Source: NCEH01 sp002257205 (GTDB lineage: Bacteria; Pseudomonadota; Alphaproteobacteria; Rhizobiales; Xanthobacteraceae). Taken from it: 30,824 bases of DNA. A model generated the notes under the pieces. It did no database searches, was not told the DNA's origin, and worked only from the letters and a program-made list of their open reading frames with translations. The stretch is from assembly GCF_043195105.1 (NCBI RefSeq), contig NZ_JBAFWO010000019.1, one strand, 5' to 3'. Every line of letters starts with the position of its first letter. Position 1 is the stretch's first letter. The position numbers were made by a program, and so were the translations under genes. Below, piece by piece: positions 1-7,160 of the stretch.

Positions 1-105
1 CTCGCAAATCCGATCAAGCCGTCACCGATCCGCTCTGGCGGGGCGTCGCCGGGGAAGCGCCGAACGGCCAAGCGAAGAGCGCCAAAGGCGATGTCCACGA
101 GAGAA

Positions 106-163
106 TTGACTCTGGATGGCCAGAGCGTTTGCCGACGCCTCGCGTCGTTAACCTTTCATTAAC
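106..163 (+). promoter_or_regulatory. Candidate repABC promoter/operator region
   Basis: A TTGACT box at 106-111 is followed directly by the perfect inverted repeat CTCTGG-ATGG-CCAGAG (110-125). A second short inverted repeat, GTTAA-7nt-TTAAC, lies at 147-163. In repABC plasmids RepA and RepB repress their own promoter by binding palindromes upstream of repA, so these are reasonable operator candidates. No convincing -10 box sits 17 nt after TTGACT (the hexamer there is TTGCCG), so the exact promoter is uncertain. Confidence 0.35.
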
Positions 164-252
164 CCAAAAAGCCTTGCCGCACCGTTAGAATCGGCTCTAA
201 ATGCGGTTCTACGTCAGAAGTGGCGTTGAAAGCGCATGTGCGGGAAAAACGA

Positions 253-1467
253 ATGGCCGACACTTCACGCGCCACCGATGCAGTTGATGACGTCGACTCG
301 CTCATCATGGAGCATGGTCGCGATCTATCAGCAAAGCTGCAAGCGCATTGGCTTGAGCATTTCCCGCCCGTGGCGGAGAAGTCGCTGCGGTCGTTTCAGT
401 TAAGTGAGGTAGCCCGATTCCTTGGGGTGAAGCCGGGCTATCTCCGAAACCTGTCGCTCGAAGGCAAGGGGCCGGCTCCGTCGGTGACGCCATCCGGCCG
501 CCGCTCGTACAGCGCTGAGCAAATCCTAGAGCTTCGCCAGTACCTCGACGACAATGCCAGAGCCAGGAAGCGCTATGTTCCGCATCGCCAGGGCCCCGAG
601 CATCTCCAGATCATCGCGGTTGCCAACTTCAAGGGAGGAAGTGGAAAGACCACGACGGCCGCCCATTTAGCTCAACATCTTGCGCTGGCCGGTCATCGCG
701 TTCTGGCCATCGATCTAGACCCTCAAGCGAGCCTGACGGCGCTTCATGGCCTTCAGCCCGAGTTTGATGTCGGCCGCAATGAGACGCTCTACGGCGCAAT
801 TCGATATGATGACGAGCGGCGCCCTCTCTCGGATGTCATCCGGAGGACGAACTTTGCCGGGCTCGATATCGTGCCTGGCAACATCGAGCTGATGGACTTC
901 GAGTATGACACTCCGCTCGTATTGGCGACGAAGGAAAGCGGCAGCATGGGCCGCCAATTCTTCGCGCGACTGGACGAGGCACTCGGCCCGGTAGCAGACC
1001 GGTACGACGTCGTCATTCTCGATTGCCCGCCGCAGCTCGGCTATCTGACCATGATCGCCCTGTGTTCAGCGACCGCCCTGCTCGTCACCGTGCATCCGCA
1101 GATGCTCGACGTGATGTCCATGTCTCAGTTCCTGCAGATGCTCGGAGACGTCATGGCGCATCTGAAGAAAGCCGGCGGCAAGATGCAGTACGATTGGGTG
1201 CGTTACCTCATCACGCGCTACGAGGCGTCGGACCAACCGCAGACCGAGATGGTCACCTTCATTCGCACACGGTTCGGACGTCACGTCCTGACCAATCCGA
1301 TGCTGAAGAGCGTCGCGATCTCCGATGCCGGCCTTACGAAGCAAACGCTCTATGAGGTCGAACGAAAGGAGTTCACGCCGAGCACATACGATCGGGCGAT
1401 CGAGTCTCTCGACGCGGTCAATGGAGAGATCGAGGGGCTAATCCACAAGGCCTGGGGGAGGGGGTAA
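253..1467 (+). CDS. repA: Plasmid partitioning ATPase RepA (ParA family)
   Basis: ParA-type ATPase that segregates the plasmid together with RepB and parS and also represses repABC transcription. The protein has about 404 residues. An N-terminal helix-turn-helix region (about residues 47-100, FQLSEVARFLGVKPGYLR) is followed by a deviant Walker A motif KGGSGKTTT (about 127-135), a Walker A' region DLDPQAS (about 154-160) and a Walker B stretch VVILDCPPQ. Length and order match RepA of repABC replicons rather than the shorter chromosomal ParA. The ATG at 253 (MADTS) is preferred over an in-frame GTG at 220 because it gives the usual RepA N-terminus, but the ribosome binding site is weak (GGGAA). 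The stop codon overlaps the start of repB (TAATG), indicating translational coupling. The family call is very secure; the start codon is less so. Confidence 0.96.
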   Translation: MADTSRATDAVDDVDSLIMEHGRDLSAKLQAHWLEHFPPVAEKSLRSFQLSEVARFLGVKPGYLRNLSLEGKGPAPSVTPSGRRSYSAEQILELRQYLDDNARARKRYVPHRQGPEHLQIIAVANFKGGSGKTTTAAHLAQHLALAGHRVLAIDLDPQASLTALHGLQPEFDVGRNETLYGAIRYDDERRPLSDVIRRTNFAGLDIVPGNIELMDFEYDTPLVLATKESGSMGRQFFARLDEALGPVADRYDVVILDCPPQLGYLTMIALCSATALLVTVHPQMLDVMSMSQFLQMLGDVMAHLKKAGGKMQYDWVRYLITRYEASDQPQTEMVTFIRTRFGRHVLTNPMLKSVAISDAGLTKQTLYEVERKEFTPSTYDRAIESLDAVNGEIEGLIHKAWGRG

Positions 1468-2510
1468 TGGCACGCAAGGGACTGTTCTCCGCCTCACCTG
1501 AGAAAAAGTTGACGGCAGTCAACTCCGACGATGCTCCCGCGGTGCCGCAAAGAGTGTCGCCTCCGGCGTTCGCAACCCGAGGCGCTCTCGGTGCCGTCAC
1601 GCGCTCTATTGACGAGTTGGCCGCGCGAGCAGACGCAGCCAGAGACCTCGAAGCCCGCCTCACTGCCGGCGAGACGGTAATCGATGTCGACCCGGACATC
1701 ATCGACCCGCCCTTTATCGCCGACCGTTTGTCGCACGACGATGACGCGGACTTCCGTACGCTGGTCGCGGCAATCGAAGCGCGCGGTCAGGATTCCCCCG
1801 TGCTCGTCCGGCCCCATCCAAAGGAGAGCGGGCGCTATCAACTCGCGTTCGGGCGACGGCGTTGGCGAGCCTGCAAGGTGCTCGGACGCCAGGTCCGAGC
1901 CGTTGTCAAGAAGCTCTCGGATCGCGATCTCGTCCTCGCCCAGGGACAGGAAAACAGCGCGCGAGCGAACCTCTCATTCATAGAGCGCGCTCTGTTCGCC
2001 TGGCGGTTGGAGGAAGGGGGCTACGATCGCGAGACAATCATGAGCGCTTTGACCGTCGACAAGACGGTCGTCTCGCGAATGATCTCGGTGGTAAAGAAGA
2101 TCCCGCTTGCGATCATTGAGGCTATCGGATCGGCGCCGACGACTGGCCGGGACCGATGGGTTGATCTGGCCACTGCTTTCGAGGCGGGTGTCGACATCGA
2201 GCAAGTGACCGATTTTCTCGCGTCGGCCGATGTGCAGGCGGCTTCATCCGATGAACGATTTGATCTTGTCTTTGGACTGATCTCGAATCCCCCCGTGCCG
2301 GAGGAGCCGGCAGCTCGCGCCGTCGCCAAGAAGGCGCATGGACAATACTGGTCCACACCCGCCGGCGTGCGCGTCGCACGCGTCTCATCGACCGACCGGG
2401 CATTCGTTCTGTCGATCGACAAACGCAATGCTCCCGGGTTTGGCGATTTCCTGCTGACGCAGATGGATCGCCTTTTCGAGACCTACAGCAACGAGAAAAA
2501 GGAGGACTGA
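1467..2510 (+). CDS. repB: Plasmid partitioning protein RepB (ParB family)
   Basis: Centromere-binding protein that loads on parS and stimulates RepA. The 347-residue sequence has the ParB/Srx-like N-terminal core with the box FGRRRWRACKVLG (about 128-140) and the GQENSARANLSFIERALFA segment (about 160-178). A helix-turn-helix region follows (about 183-210, with VDKTVVSRMISVVKK), then a C-terminal dimerisation region. It starts one base inside the repA stop codon, so the two genes are co-transcribed and probably coupled. The first 20 codons carry a perfect parS-type palindrome (1508-1523), so its own binding site lies inside its reading frame. It is full length for RepB. Confidence 0.95.
   Translation: MARKGLFSASPEKKLTAVNSDDAPAVPQRVSPPAFATRGALGAVTRSIDELAARADAARDLEARLTAGETVIDVDPDIIDPPFIADRLSHDDDADFRTLVAAIEARGQDSPVLVRPHPKESGRYQLAFGRRRWRACKVLGRQVRAVVKKLSDRDLVLAQGQENSARANLSFIERALFAWRLEEGGYDRETIMSALTVDKTVVSRMISVVKKIPLAIIEAIGSAPTTGRDRWVDLATAFEAGVDIEQVTDFLASADVQAASSDERFDLVFGLISNPPVPEEPAARAVAKKAHGQYWSTPAGVRVARVSSTDRAFVLSIDKRNAPGFGDFLLTQMDRLFETYSNEKKED
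1508..1523. promoter_or_regulatory. parS-like centromere site
   Basis: The 16-mer GTTGACGGCAGTCAAC fits the pattern GTTNNCNGCNGNNAAC known for repABC parS sites, with 6-bp arms GTTGAC/GTCAAC around GGCA. It lies inside codons 14-19 of repB rather than in an intergenic space. No second copy was noticed, although the whole window was not searched exhaustively. RepB is the expected binding protein. Confidence 0.7.
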
Positions 2511-2554
2511 CCGACCGTACGAAGCTCACCGCAACCAGCTAGGAGCAACGCGGC

Positions 2555-2592
2555 AAAAGAAAAAGGCCCCCGAAACGGAGTTCCGGAAGCCC
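2555..2592 (-). terminator. Rho-independent terminator of the ctRNA
   Basis: The plus-strand arms GGCCCCCGAAA (2565-2575) and TTCCGGAAGCC (2581-2591) pair through 11 positions, including G-U wobbles, around a 5-nt loop. Read on the minus strand the hairpin is followed by a T-rich run that ends the ctRNA. Confidence 0.7.
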
Positions 2593-2608
2593 TTCTCGTT
2601 CTTTGGCG
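2555..2608 (-). ncRNA. ctRNA (inc-alpha) antisense RNA of the repABC replicon
   Basis: Counter-transcribed RNA in the repB-repC gap; in this plasmid family it limits RepC synthesis and sets incompatibility. On the minus strand a promoter is readable: -35 TTGACT (2643-2638), 17-nt spacer, -10 GATTCT (2620-2615), giving a start near 2608. The RNA would end in a hairpin whose arms are GGCTTCCGGAA (2591-2581) and TTTCGGGGGCC (2575-2565), followed by a T-rich run (2564-2555). The length of about 54 nt matches known ctRNAs. The ends are inferred from promoter and terminator positions. Confidence 0.75.
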
Positions 2609-2710
2609 ATTACGAGAATCACACTTCCGCGAATCACAGTCAAGAGTCTCGTGAGAGATTGAGCGCCGTTTCGGCGAGCAGATTTCCTTTGCCCTCATAG
2701 AGGCAGAGAC

Positions 2711-3940
2711 ATGGAACCACACCTATCGACGACGCCCTTCGGGCGGCGAACGCTGACGCTTGCCCATGTGGCAAATCAGGCGATCGCAAAAGCACGGCCG
2801 CTCGAAAAGGCGGTTCACAAATGGCACGTCTATCAGACGCTCTGCATTGCGAGGGTCACATTCGGCGTGTCCGAGCGCGCGCTGTCGGTGCTCAACGCGC
2901 TACTGACGTTTCACCCGGAGACCATGCTGACGGGGGAAGACCTGATCGTCTTTCCCTCGAACGATCAGCTGGCACGGCGGGCGCATGGCATGCCGGCATC
3001 AACGCTGCGCAAGCACCTGGCCGTCCTCGTCGACGCTGGGCTCATCATTCGCCGCGACAGCCCGAACGGGAAGCGATACGCCCGCAAGGGCCGCGACGGC
3101 GAGGTCGCGATGGCCTTTGGCTTCGACCTCGGGCCGCTCGTGGCGCGGGCCGAAGAGTTTGCGCAGATTGCCGAGGCGATCCTGGCGGCCGAGCGTGAGA
3201 TGAAGCTCGTGCGCGAACGCATCACCATCTGCCGGCGTGACATCGCGAAAATGATCGCGACAGGCCTCGAGGAGGGCGTGCCGACGAAGCGGGCAGGGCA
3301 GGGTCCGGCGGACTGGGCGGAGATCCACGGGCTGTTTCGCGCGATCATGGCTCGGATTCCGCGAAGCGCCACACTCGCTGAGCTCGAGCCAGTTGCCGAG
3401 GAGCTCACCATGCTGGCTGATGAGATCCTTATGTTGCTGGAGGCTCATGCAAAAACAGAAAAAACGAGCACCAATGAATCCACATTTGAGCGCCACATAC
3501 ATAATTCAAATCCAGACTCCCTAATTGAACTTGAACCTGCTCTCCGAGAAGAGAGGGGGGCGAAGGCAGCGCCAGAACCCCAAACGCCGCGGATGCCGGA
3601 AGGGTCCTACCCCTTGGGGATGGTTCTCGACGCTTGTCCCGATGTTTGCGACTACTCCAAGTCCGGGATTTCGAACTGGCGGGACTTCCTGGCGACCGTT
3701 GCCGTGGTCCGGCCCATGCTGGGGATCAGTCCGAGCGCCTGGGAGGAGGCGCGGACCGTCATGGGAGAGGTTCAGGCTGCTGTGGTGGTTGCGGCGATCC
3801 TGCAGCGCGGTGCCGCGATCAATAGCGCCGGCGGCTATATCCGCGATTTGACGAAAAAGGCGGAAGCCGGAGGGTTCTCTCTTGGCCCGATGCTGATGGC
3901 GCTGATCGGCAGCAGAAAGCGCGACAAGAAGCGAGCATGA
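2711..3940 (+). CDS. repC: Replication initiator RepC
   Basis: Initiator protein of repABC plasmids; it acts on an origin inside its own gene. The protein has 409 residues. Its N-terminal half carries the RP-C initiator fold with a winged helix (about 52-130, including ERALSVLNALL and STLRKHLAVLVDAGLIIRR). A charged low-complexity linker (about 245-300) precedes the conserved C-terminal domain (about 300-400, YPLGMVLDACPDVCDYSK). The ATG at 2711 follows an AGAGGC ribosome-binding-like stretch. The 200-nt gap to repB holds the ctRNA, as expected. The length is normal and no damage is visible. Confidence 0.95.
   Translation: MEPHLSTTPFGRRTLTLAHVANQAIAKARPLEKAVHKWHVYQTLCIARVTFGVSERALSVLNALLTFHPETMLTGEDLIVFPSNDQLARRAHGMPASTLRKHLAVLVDAGLIIRRDSPNGKRYARKGRDGEVAMAFGFDLGPLVARAEEFAQIAEAILAAEREMKLVRERITICRRDIAKMIATGLEEGVPTKRAGQGPADWAEIHGLFRAIMARIPRSATLAELEPVAEELTMLADEILMLLEAHAKTEKTSTNESTFERHIHNSNPDSLIELEPALREERGAKAAPEPQTPRMPEGSYPLGMVLDACPDVCDYSKSGISNWRDFLATVAVVRPMLGISPSAWEEARTVMGEVQAAVVVAAILQRGAAINSAGGYIRDLTKKAEAGGFSLGPMLMALIGSRKRDKKRA
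3450..3535. other. Probable oriV, AT-rich segment inside repC
   Basis: This stretch of repC, which encodes the protein linker, is clearly more AT-rich than the surrounding gene (for example the A-rich run near 3450-3465 and ATACATAATTCAAAT at 3497-3511). In characterised repABC plasmids the replication origin lies in an AT-rich part of repC. The assignment rests on position and composition only. Confidence 0.5.
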
Positions 3941-4072
3941 CCCATGTCGAACCGCGGGAATAGCCGTGTAGTCGTCCGGCGACGCTCGGTAACCATCGGG
4001 TCGTTCCATTCGGTCGAGAACAACGTTCGTCTCGTGCCCGCACAATCGGACGGCTCGCCTTATGGAAGCCCA

Positions 4073-5383
4073 TTAGGCTGCGGCGGTCTCAAATTCGGTC
4101 TCAAGCCCCTCGCGAGCCAGGCGGCCGTGATTCACGAGCAATGTACGAATCGTCAGGGGCGAGACTTCGAAGTGTTCGGCAACGTCCTGTTGATTTTCCA
4201 TAGAATAATCGTCGCCGAGCATCGCATCGACAACCTCGAACGGGCTGAGCAATTCTGCGGCGAAGGACCGTTGAACTTTCTGTCGGTAGGTGTAAGCGCG
4301 AGTCGCGGGCAGAAGAGCTCCGCTCGGCGGTCTGGCAAGACGATCGCCCAGAAGCCGTGCAAGTTCAAAGCGGCGCCCAGTCCGCCATTTGGATCGAAGA
4401 ACAACCCGGCCCTGAGTGGGCTTTTCGTCGAGCGCGAAAGAGATAGATGCCCCGCCTCGAACGTCCGGTATGATTGCGCGAACAACGCCCGCCATCTCAG
4501 CTAACTGGACATCCGTAAGCGGACCCTCACCGAGCCGGTGGTGTTCACGAAGGGCACGGGCCGCCGTGGCTCCTGCTCTGTAAGCGGGGGTCAGACCGCT
4601 GCGCTTCGGCACTTCAGTAGCTGGTAGCCGAATGACATCGCGTGGCGAGGCATCGAAACCGCTCCTCTGAGCTGCTTCACGAAGGTCGTCCCCGGTCAAA
4701 AGCTTGCCGCTTTGGCCGTGTTCCGCTGCCAGCTCCTCAACACCAGACAACCCAAGATCCTCGATGTCGCGAACCAATTGATCGACAAGTTGCTCCTGGG
4801 AGTCAGGATCCTGACCCAGCAGAGCCTCCAATTTGCGAGTGCGTACGAAAGCTGGTGTTTTACGCTCTGCAATTACGCCCGACCAAACTGTCTGGAGATT
4901 GCTGTCTTCGATGCCGGCCCAGCTAAGGCGCTCCAACACCTGACTGAGGAACAGGTCAATGCCAGCCTCGAACTCGCTGGCGGGCAGGATGACCGCGTGA
5001 TCGGTGATGTAGCGGAAAGGCGTTTGGGGGCGTTCCGTCGTGGGTTTCGAAATCAATGCGGTTCGTTCGCCATCGGAGAAAATCGTCAAATTTGGCCAGA
5101 TATACCCCGATCCAATTGTCGTCAGACGATGGGCGTAAGCCCAATCCTTGGAATTTGAGCGTGGCTCCCAACGCAAACGCCACCAATTCCAGGCGAGCCA
5201 CTCGGCGAGGTGGTAGGCAGAGAGTAGGGGCGCTTGACGCAGCCTATTGGCTAGGACGTCGTTGCCTTCTGTCAGCCAAAGATCATGCGCCTTGATGCCA
5301 AGCGCAGAAAAGCATGCACGCTCCTCCGGCGACCCGGCATCGAGTTGCTCCCATTCGGCAGCTATTGACCAACTGACAGGCAT
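4073..5383 (-). CDS. ImmA/IrrE-like protein with a degenerate zinc motif
   Basis: A 436-residue protein. The C-terminal part resembles ImmA/IrrE-type peptidases: a segment RRFELARLLGDRL (about 337-349) sits where the family has its HExxH zinc helix, and QRSFAAELLSPFE (about 371-383) matches the later conserved FAxELLxP motif. The zinc residues are absent (RLLGD, about 343-347, in place of HELGH), so it is probably not an active metalloprotease. A small HTH-like region follows (QDVAEHFEVSPLTIRTLLV). The N-terminal 300 residues are unrecognised and rich in Trp and Leu. The ATG at 5383 follows GGAAGC and is better than a TTG at 5395. It overlaps the end of the upstream gene by 22 nt, so the two form one operon. 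It could be a regulator or a defence component; the function is inferred only weakly. Confidence 0.6.
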   Translation of the reverse strand: MPVSWSIAAEWEQLDAGSPEERACFSALGIKAHDLWLTEGNDVLANRLRQAPLLSAYHLAEWLAWNWWRLRWEPRSNSKDWAYAHRLTTIGSGYIWPNLTIFSDGERTALISKPTTERPQTPFRYITDHAVILPASEFEAGIDLFLSQVLERLSWAGIEDSNLQTVWSGVIAERKTPAFVRTRKLEALLGQDPDSQEQLVDQLVRDIEDLGLSGVEELAAEHGQSGKLLTGDDLREAAQRSGFDASPRDVIRLPATEVPKRSGLTPAYRAGATAARALREHHRLGEGPLTDVQLAEMAGVVRAIIPDVRGGASISFALDEKPTQGRVVLRSKWRTGRRFELARLLGDRLARPPSGALLPATRAYTYRQKVQRSFAAELLSPFEVVDAMLGDDYSMENQQDVAEHFEVSPLTIRTLLVNHGRLAREGLETEFETAAA

Positions 5384-5799
5384 CGTTGCTTCCAAATATC
5401 TCTTACGTAGTCGCGCAGATCGTCCTCTTCTTCAAGACGGTAGCCGTGATATACCCCTAACGTAGATGGGTCAGTTTTCGCCTCATAAACCTCGCCATCT
5501 TCGTCGACGCACCAGATGAATTTTGGAAAACCATTGTAGGCGAGTTCGCTGACTGCTCCTCGAGAAATGCCTCGACGCATTAGCTCGCTGGCTTGCTCCA
5601 ACCGGATCACCTTAAGAGCGTCACAAAGCGACTTTGTCGGCCGCGGATTGGTTCTCTCTAGGCCGTAGTCCGCTGGGTTCCTCTTATGATGGCCGCTGCC
5701 ACCGTATCGCGCATTGACCGCAAGCTCGGCTTTCCGTTCGTCTGTCAGGAAGCCTTCGCGCGCTATCCGTCGCTTCGGATTGTTGCCAGGTCGAGCCAT
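5362..5799 (-). CDS. Hypothetical protein paired with the ImmA/IrrE-like gene
   Basis: A 145-residue soluble protein that I cannot assign to a named family. The N-terminus is basic (MARPGNNPKRR). A conserved-looking central motif, ARYGGSGHHKRNPADYGL (about 30-47), is followed by PRPTKSLCD (52-60). The C-terminal half (FPKFIWCVDEDGEVYEAKT, then LGVYHGYRLEEEDDLRDYV) looks like a compact beta-rich domain with an acidic end. It has no signal peptide or membrane segment. It is the first gene of a two-gene unit and overlaps the next gene by 22 nt, which suggests the two products act together. Codon use is less GC-biased than in the recombinase region next door, hinting at separate acquisition. Confidence 0.65.
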   Translation of the reverse strand: MARPGNNPKRRIAREGFLTDERKAELAVNARYGGSGHHKRNPADYGLERTNPRPTKSLCDALKVIRLEQASELMRRGISRGAVSELAYNGFPKFIWCVDEDGEVYEAKTDPSTLGVYHGYRLEEEDDLRDYVRDIWKQRCLSVGQ

Positions 5800-5935
5800 G
5801 CTTAACTTGCCTCAAGACGCCTTGGACCGTCACCTTATCAGAGGTGCCTTCCAATTCCCGAAAAATCAGCGGGCAAGTCCGTGAAGTGGCTCGCTGGGCA
5901 CGCACCGGCAAGGTCGGAGCATGCTTCGGCCGACG

Positions 5936-7036
5936 CTACAATCCTGCCGCCTTGGTGAGGTTAACGCGGAAGCGGTCGCGCCGGCGCTGGTAGCGCCGGG
6001 TCATCTCGGCCGAGGCATGGCCGAGCTGCTTCTGCACGTAGCGCTCGTCGACCTCGGCCGAGGAGGCGAGGCCGGCGCGCAGCGAATGCCCAGCGAACTT
6101 ACTCTCTCGTTCGCCCTCGCTCAGATCCGGCCGCACGCCGGCGGCGAGCGCGGTGCGCTTGACCAGCCGCGCCACCTGCTGGTCGGTGAGCCGATCCGGG
6201 CCGACGTCCTTGCCCTGGCCGGTGACCCGCCGGAATAGCGGTCCATGGGGAATTTTCGCCAGCTTGAGCCAGGTTTGCAAGGCGACGACCGGGCAGGTCG
6301 AGTCCGAGGAGCCGCGGCCGATCTCGACCTCGCGCCAGCCGTTCTTGCCGCGTAGCGTCACCAGCATCCCCTTGTCGAGGATCTCGACCCAGCCGCGGCC
6401 GTCCTCGGTTTGATCGCGGCCGGCATCGAGCGCGACGATCTCGGACCGCCGCAACCCGCCGGCGAAGCCGAGCAGCAGCATGGCGCGGTCGCGTAGGCCG
6501 CGCAGCGTGCCACGCTCGAGCGTCTCCAGCATGGCGATGACGTCCTCCGGCAGCACGGCTTCCTTCTGCACCGGCGGCCGGCCATGGGTGTTGCGGATCC
6601 CCGCGAGCACGGTGGCGATATGGCGGTCGGCGCGGTCGAGCGGCGTGCCGCGCTGGGCATAGTTCCAGGAGAGGGCCGACAAACGCCGCTCGATCGTGCC
6701 GACGGCGTTCGGCTGGCGATCGGCGGTTGCCGCACCGGAGGCGCAGGCGGTGATGTAGAGCCCGACCACCTGCGGGTCCGGGGGCAGGGGAGACAACGCC
6801 TGGCGCCGGCACCAGGCGGAAAAATGCTTCCAGTCGGCGGCATAGGCGCGGCGGGTGTTGGCCGAGCTCGCTGCTTCGGCATAGTCGCGGGCGCGATCGG
6901 CGAGGCGTTCGAGATGGGCGGGCAGGTCGGCCGACGGCTGCGGCGCGGAAATGACGACGGGTGGCGGCGCTGCAGGGGAGGGCGGCGCGTGCTCCTGGGC
7001 GTCGTTTTCGGGGCTCGGAGGGCTCGTTTCATGCAT
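5936..7036 (-). CDS. Tyrosine site-specific recombinase (XerC/D-like integrase)
   Basis: DNA strand-exchange enzyme of the phage integrase/Xer family, about 366 residues. After a proline-rich N-terminal tail (1-40) comes a SAM-like core-binding domain (about 42-150, NTRRAYAADWKHFSAWC). The catalytic domain holds all expected residues: R196 in GLRRSEI, K231, H317 and R320 in HSLR, H340 in LGHAS and Y349 in RRYQRR. The ATG at 7036 is preferred over one at 7075, because a promoter (-35 TTGCAT 7072-7067, 17 nt, -10 TTTATA 7049-7044) ends 7 nt before it. The -35 box lies inside a dif-like palindrome. It diverges from a DUF1403-type gene and an scpB-like gene. It probably resolves plasmid multimers rather than integrating an element, but that is inference. 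Confidence 0.9.
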   Translation of the reverse strand: MHETSPPSPENDAQEHAPPSPAAPPPVVISAPQPSADLPAHLERLADRARDYAEAASSANTRRAYAADWKHFSAWCRRQALSPLPPDPQVVGLYITACASGAATADRQPNAVGTIERRLSALSWNYAQRGTPLDRADRHIATVLAGIRNTHGRPPVQKEAVLPEDVIAMLETLERGTLRGLRDRAMLLLGFAGGLRRSEIVALDAGRDQTEDGRGWVEILDKGMLVTLRGKNGWREVEIGRGSSDSTCPVVALQTWLKLAKIPHGPLFRRVTGQGKDVGPDRLTDQQVARLVKRTALAAGVRPDLSEGERESKFAGHSLRAGLASSAEVDERYVQKQLGHASAEMTRRYQRRRDRFRVNLTKAAGL

Positions 7037-7054
7037 GCTTCTATATAAAGACAG

Positions 7055-7087
7055 AAACGACCGATAATGCAACATTATCGTTCGTTT
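7055..7087. promoter_or_regulatory. dif-like palindrome; candidate recombination site or operator
   Basis: The left arm AAACGACCGATAA (7055-7067), the spacer TGCAACA (7068-7074) and the right arm TTATCGTTCGTTT (7075-7087) are complementary at 12 of 13 arm positions. The arms meet at ATAA/TTAT, the inner bases of Xer dif sites, although the spacer is 7 nt rather than 6-8 as tolerated in dif/cer sites. The site lies between the recombinase and its divergent neighbours and covers the -35 box of the recombinase gene. It may be the recombinase core site, its operator, or both. Confidence 0.55.
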
Positions 7088-7160
7088 TTATTGTCCGACA
7101 GGTGCGGCGGTTAGCGGCCAAATCTCTGGCAGAAAGCGCCGCCATCGGATACGCTCCGGC

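Noticed and set aside
147..163. GTTAA...TTAAC inverted repeat as a second parS
   Set aside because: It lacks the central GC and the arm bases of the repABC parS pattern; it is better treated as a possible operator.
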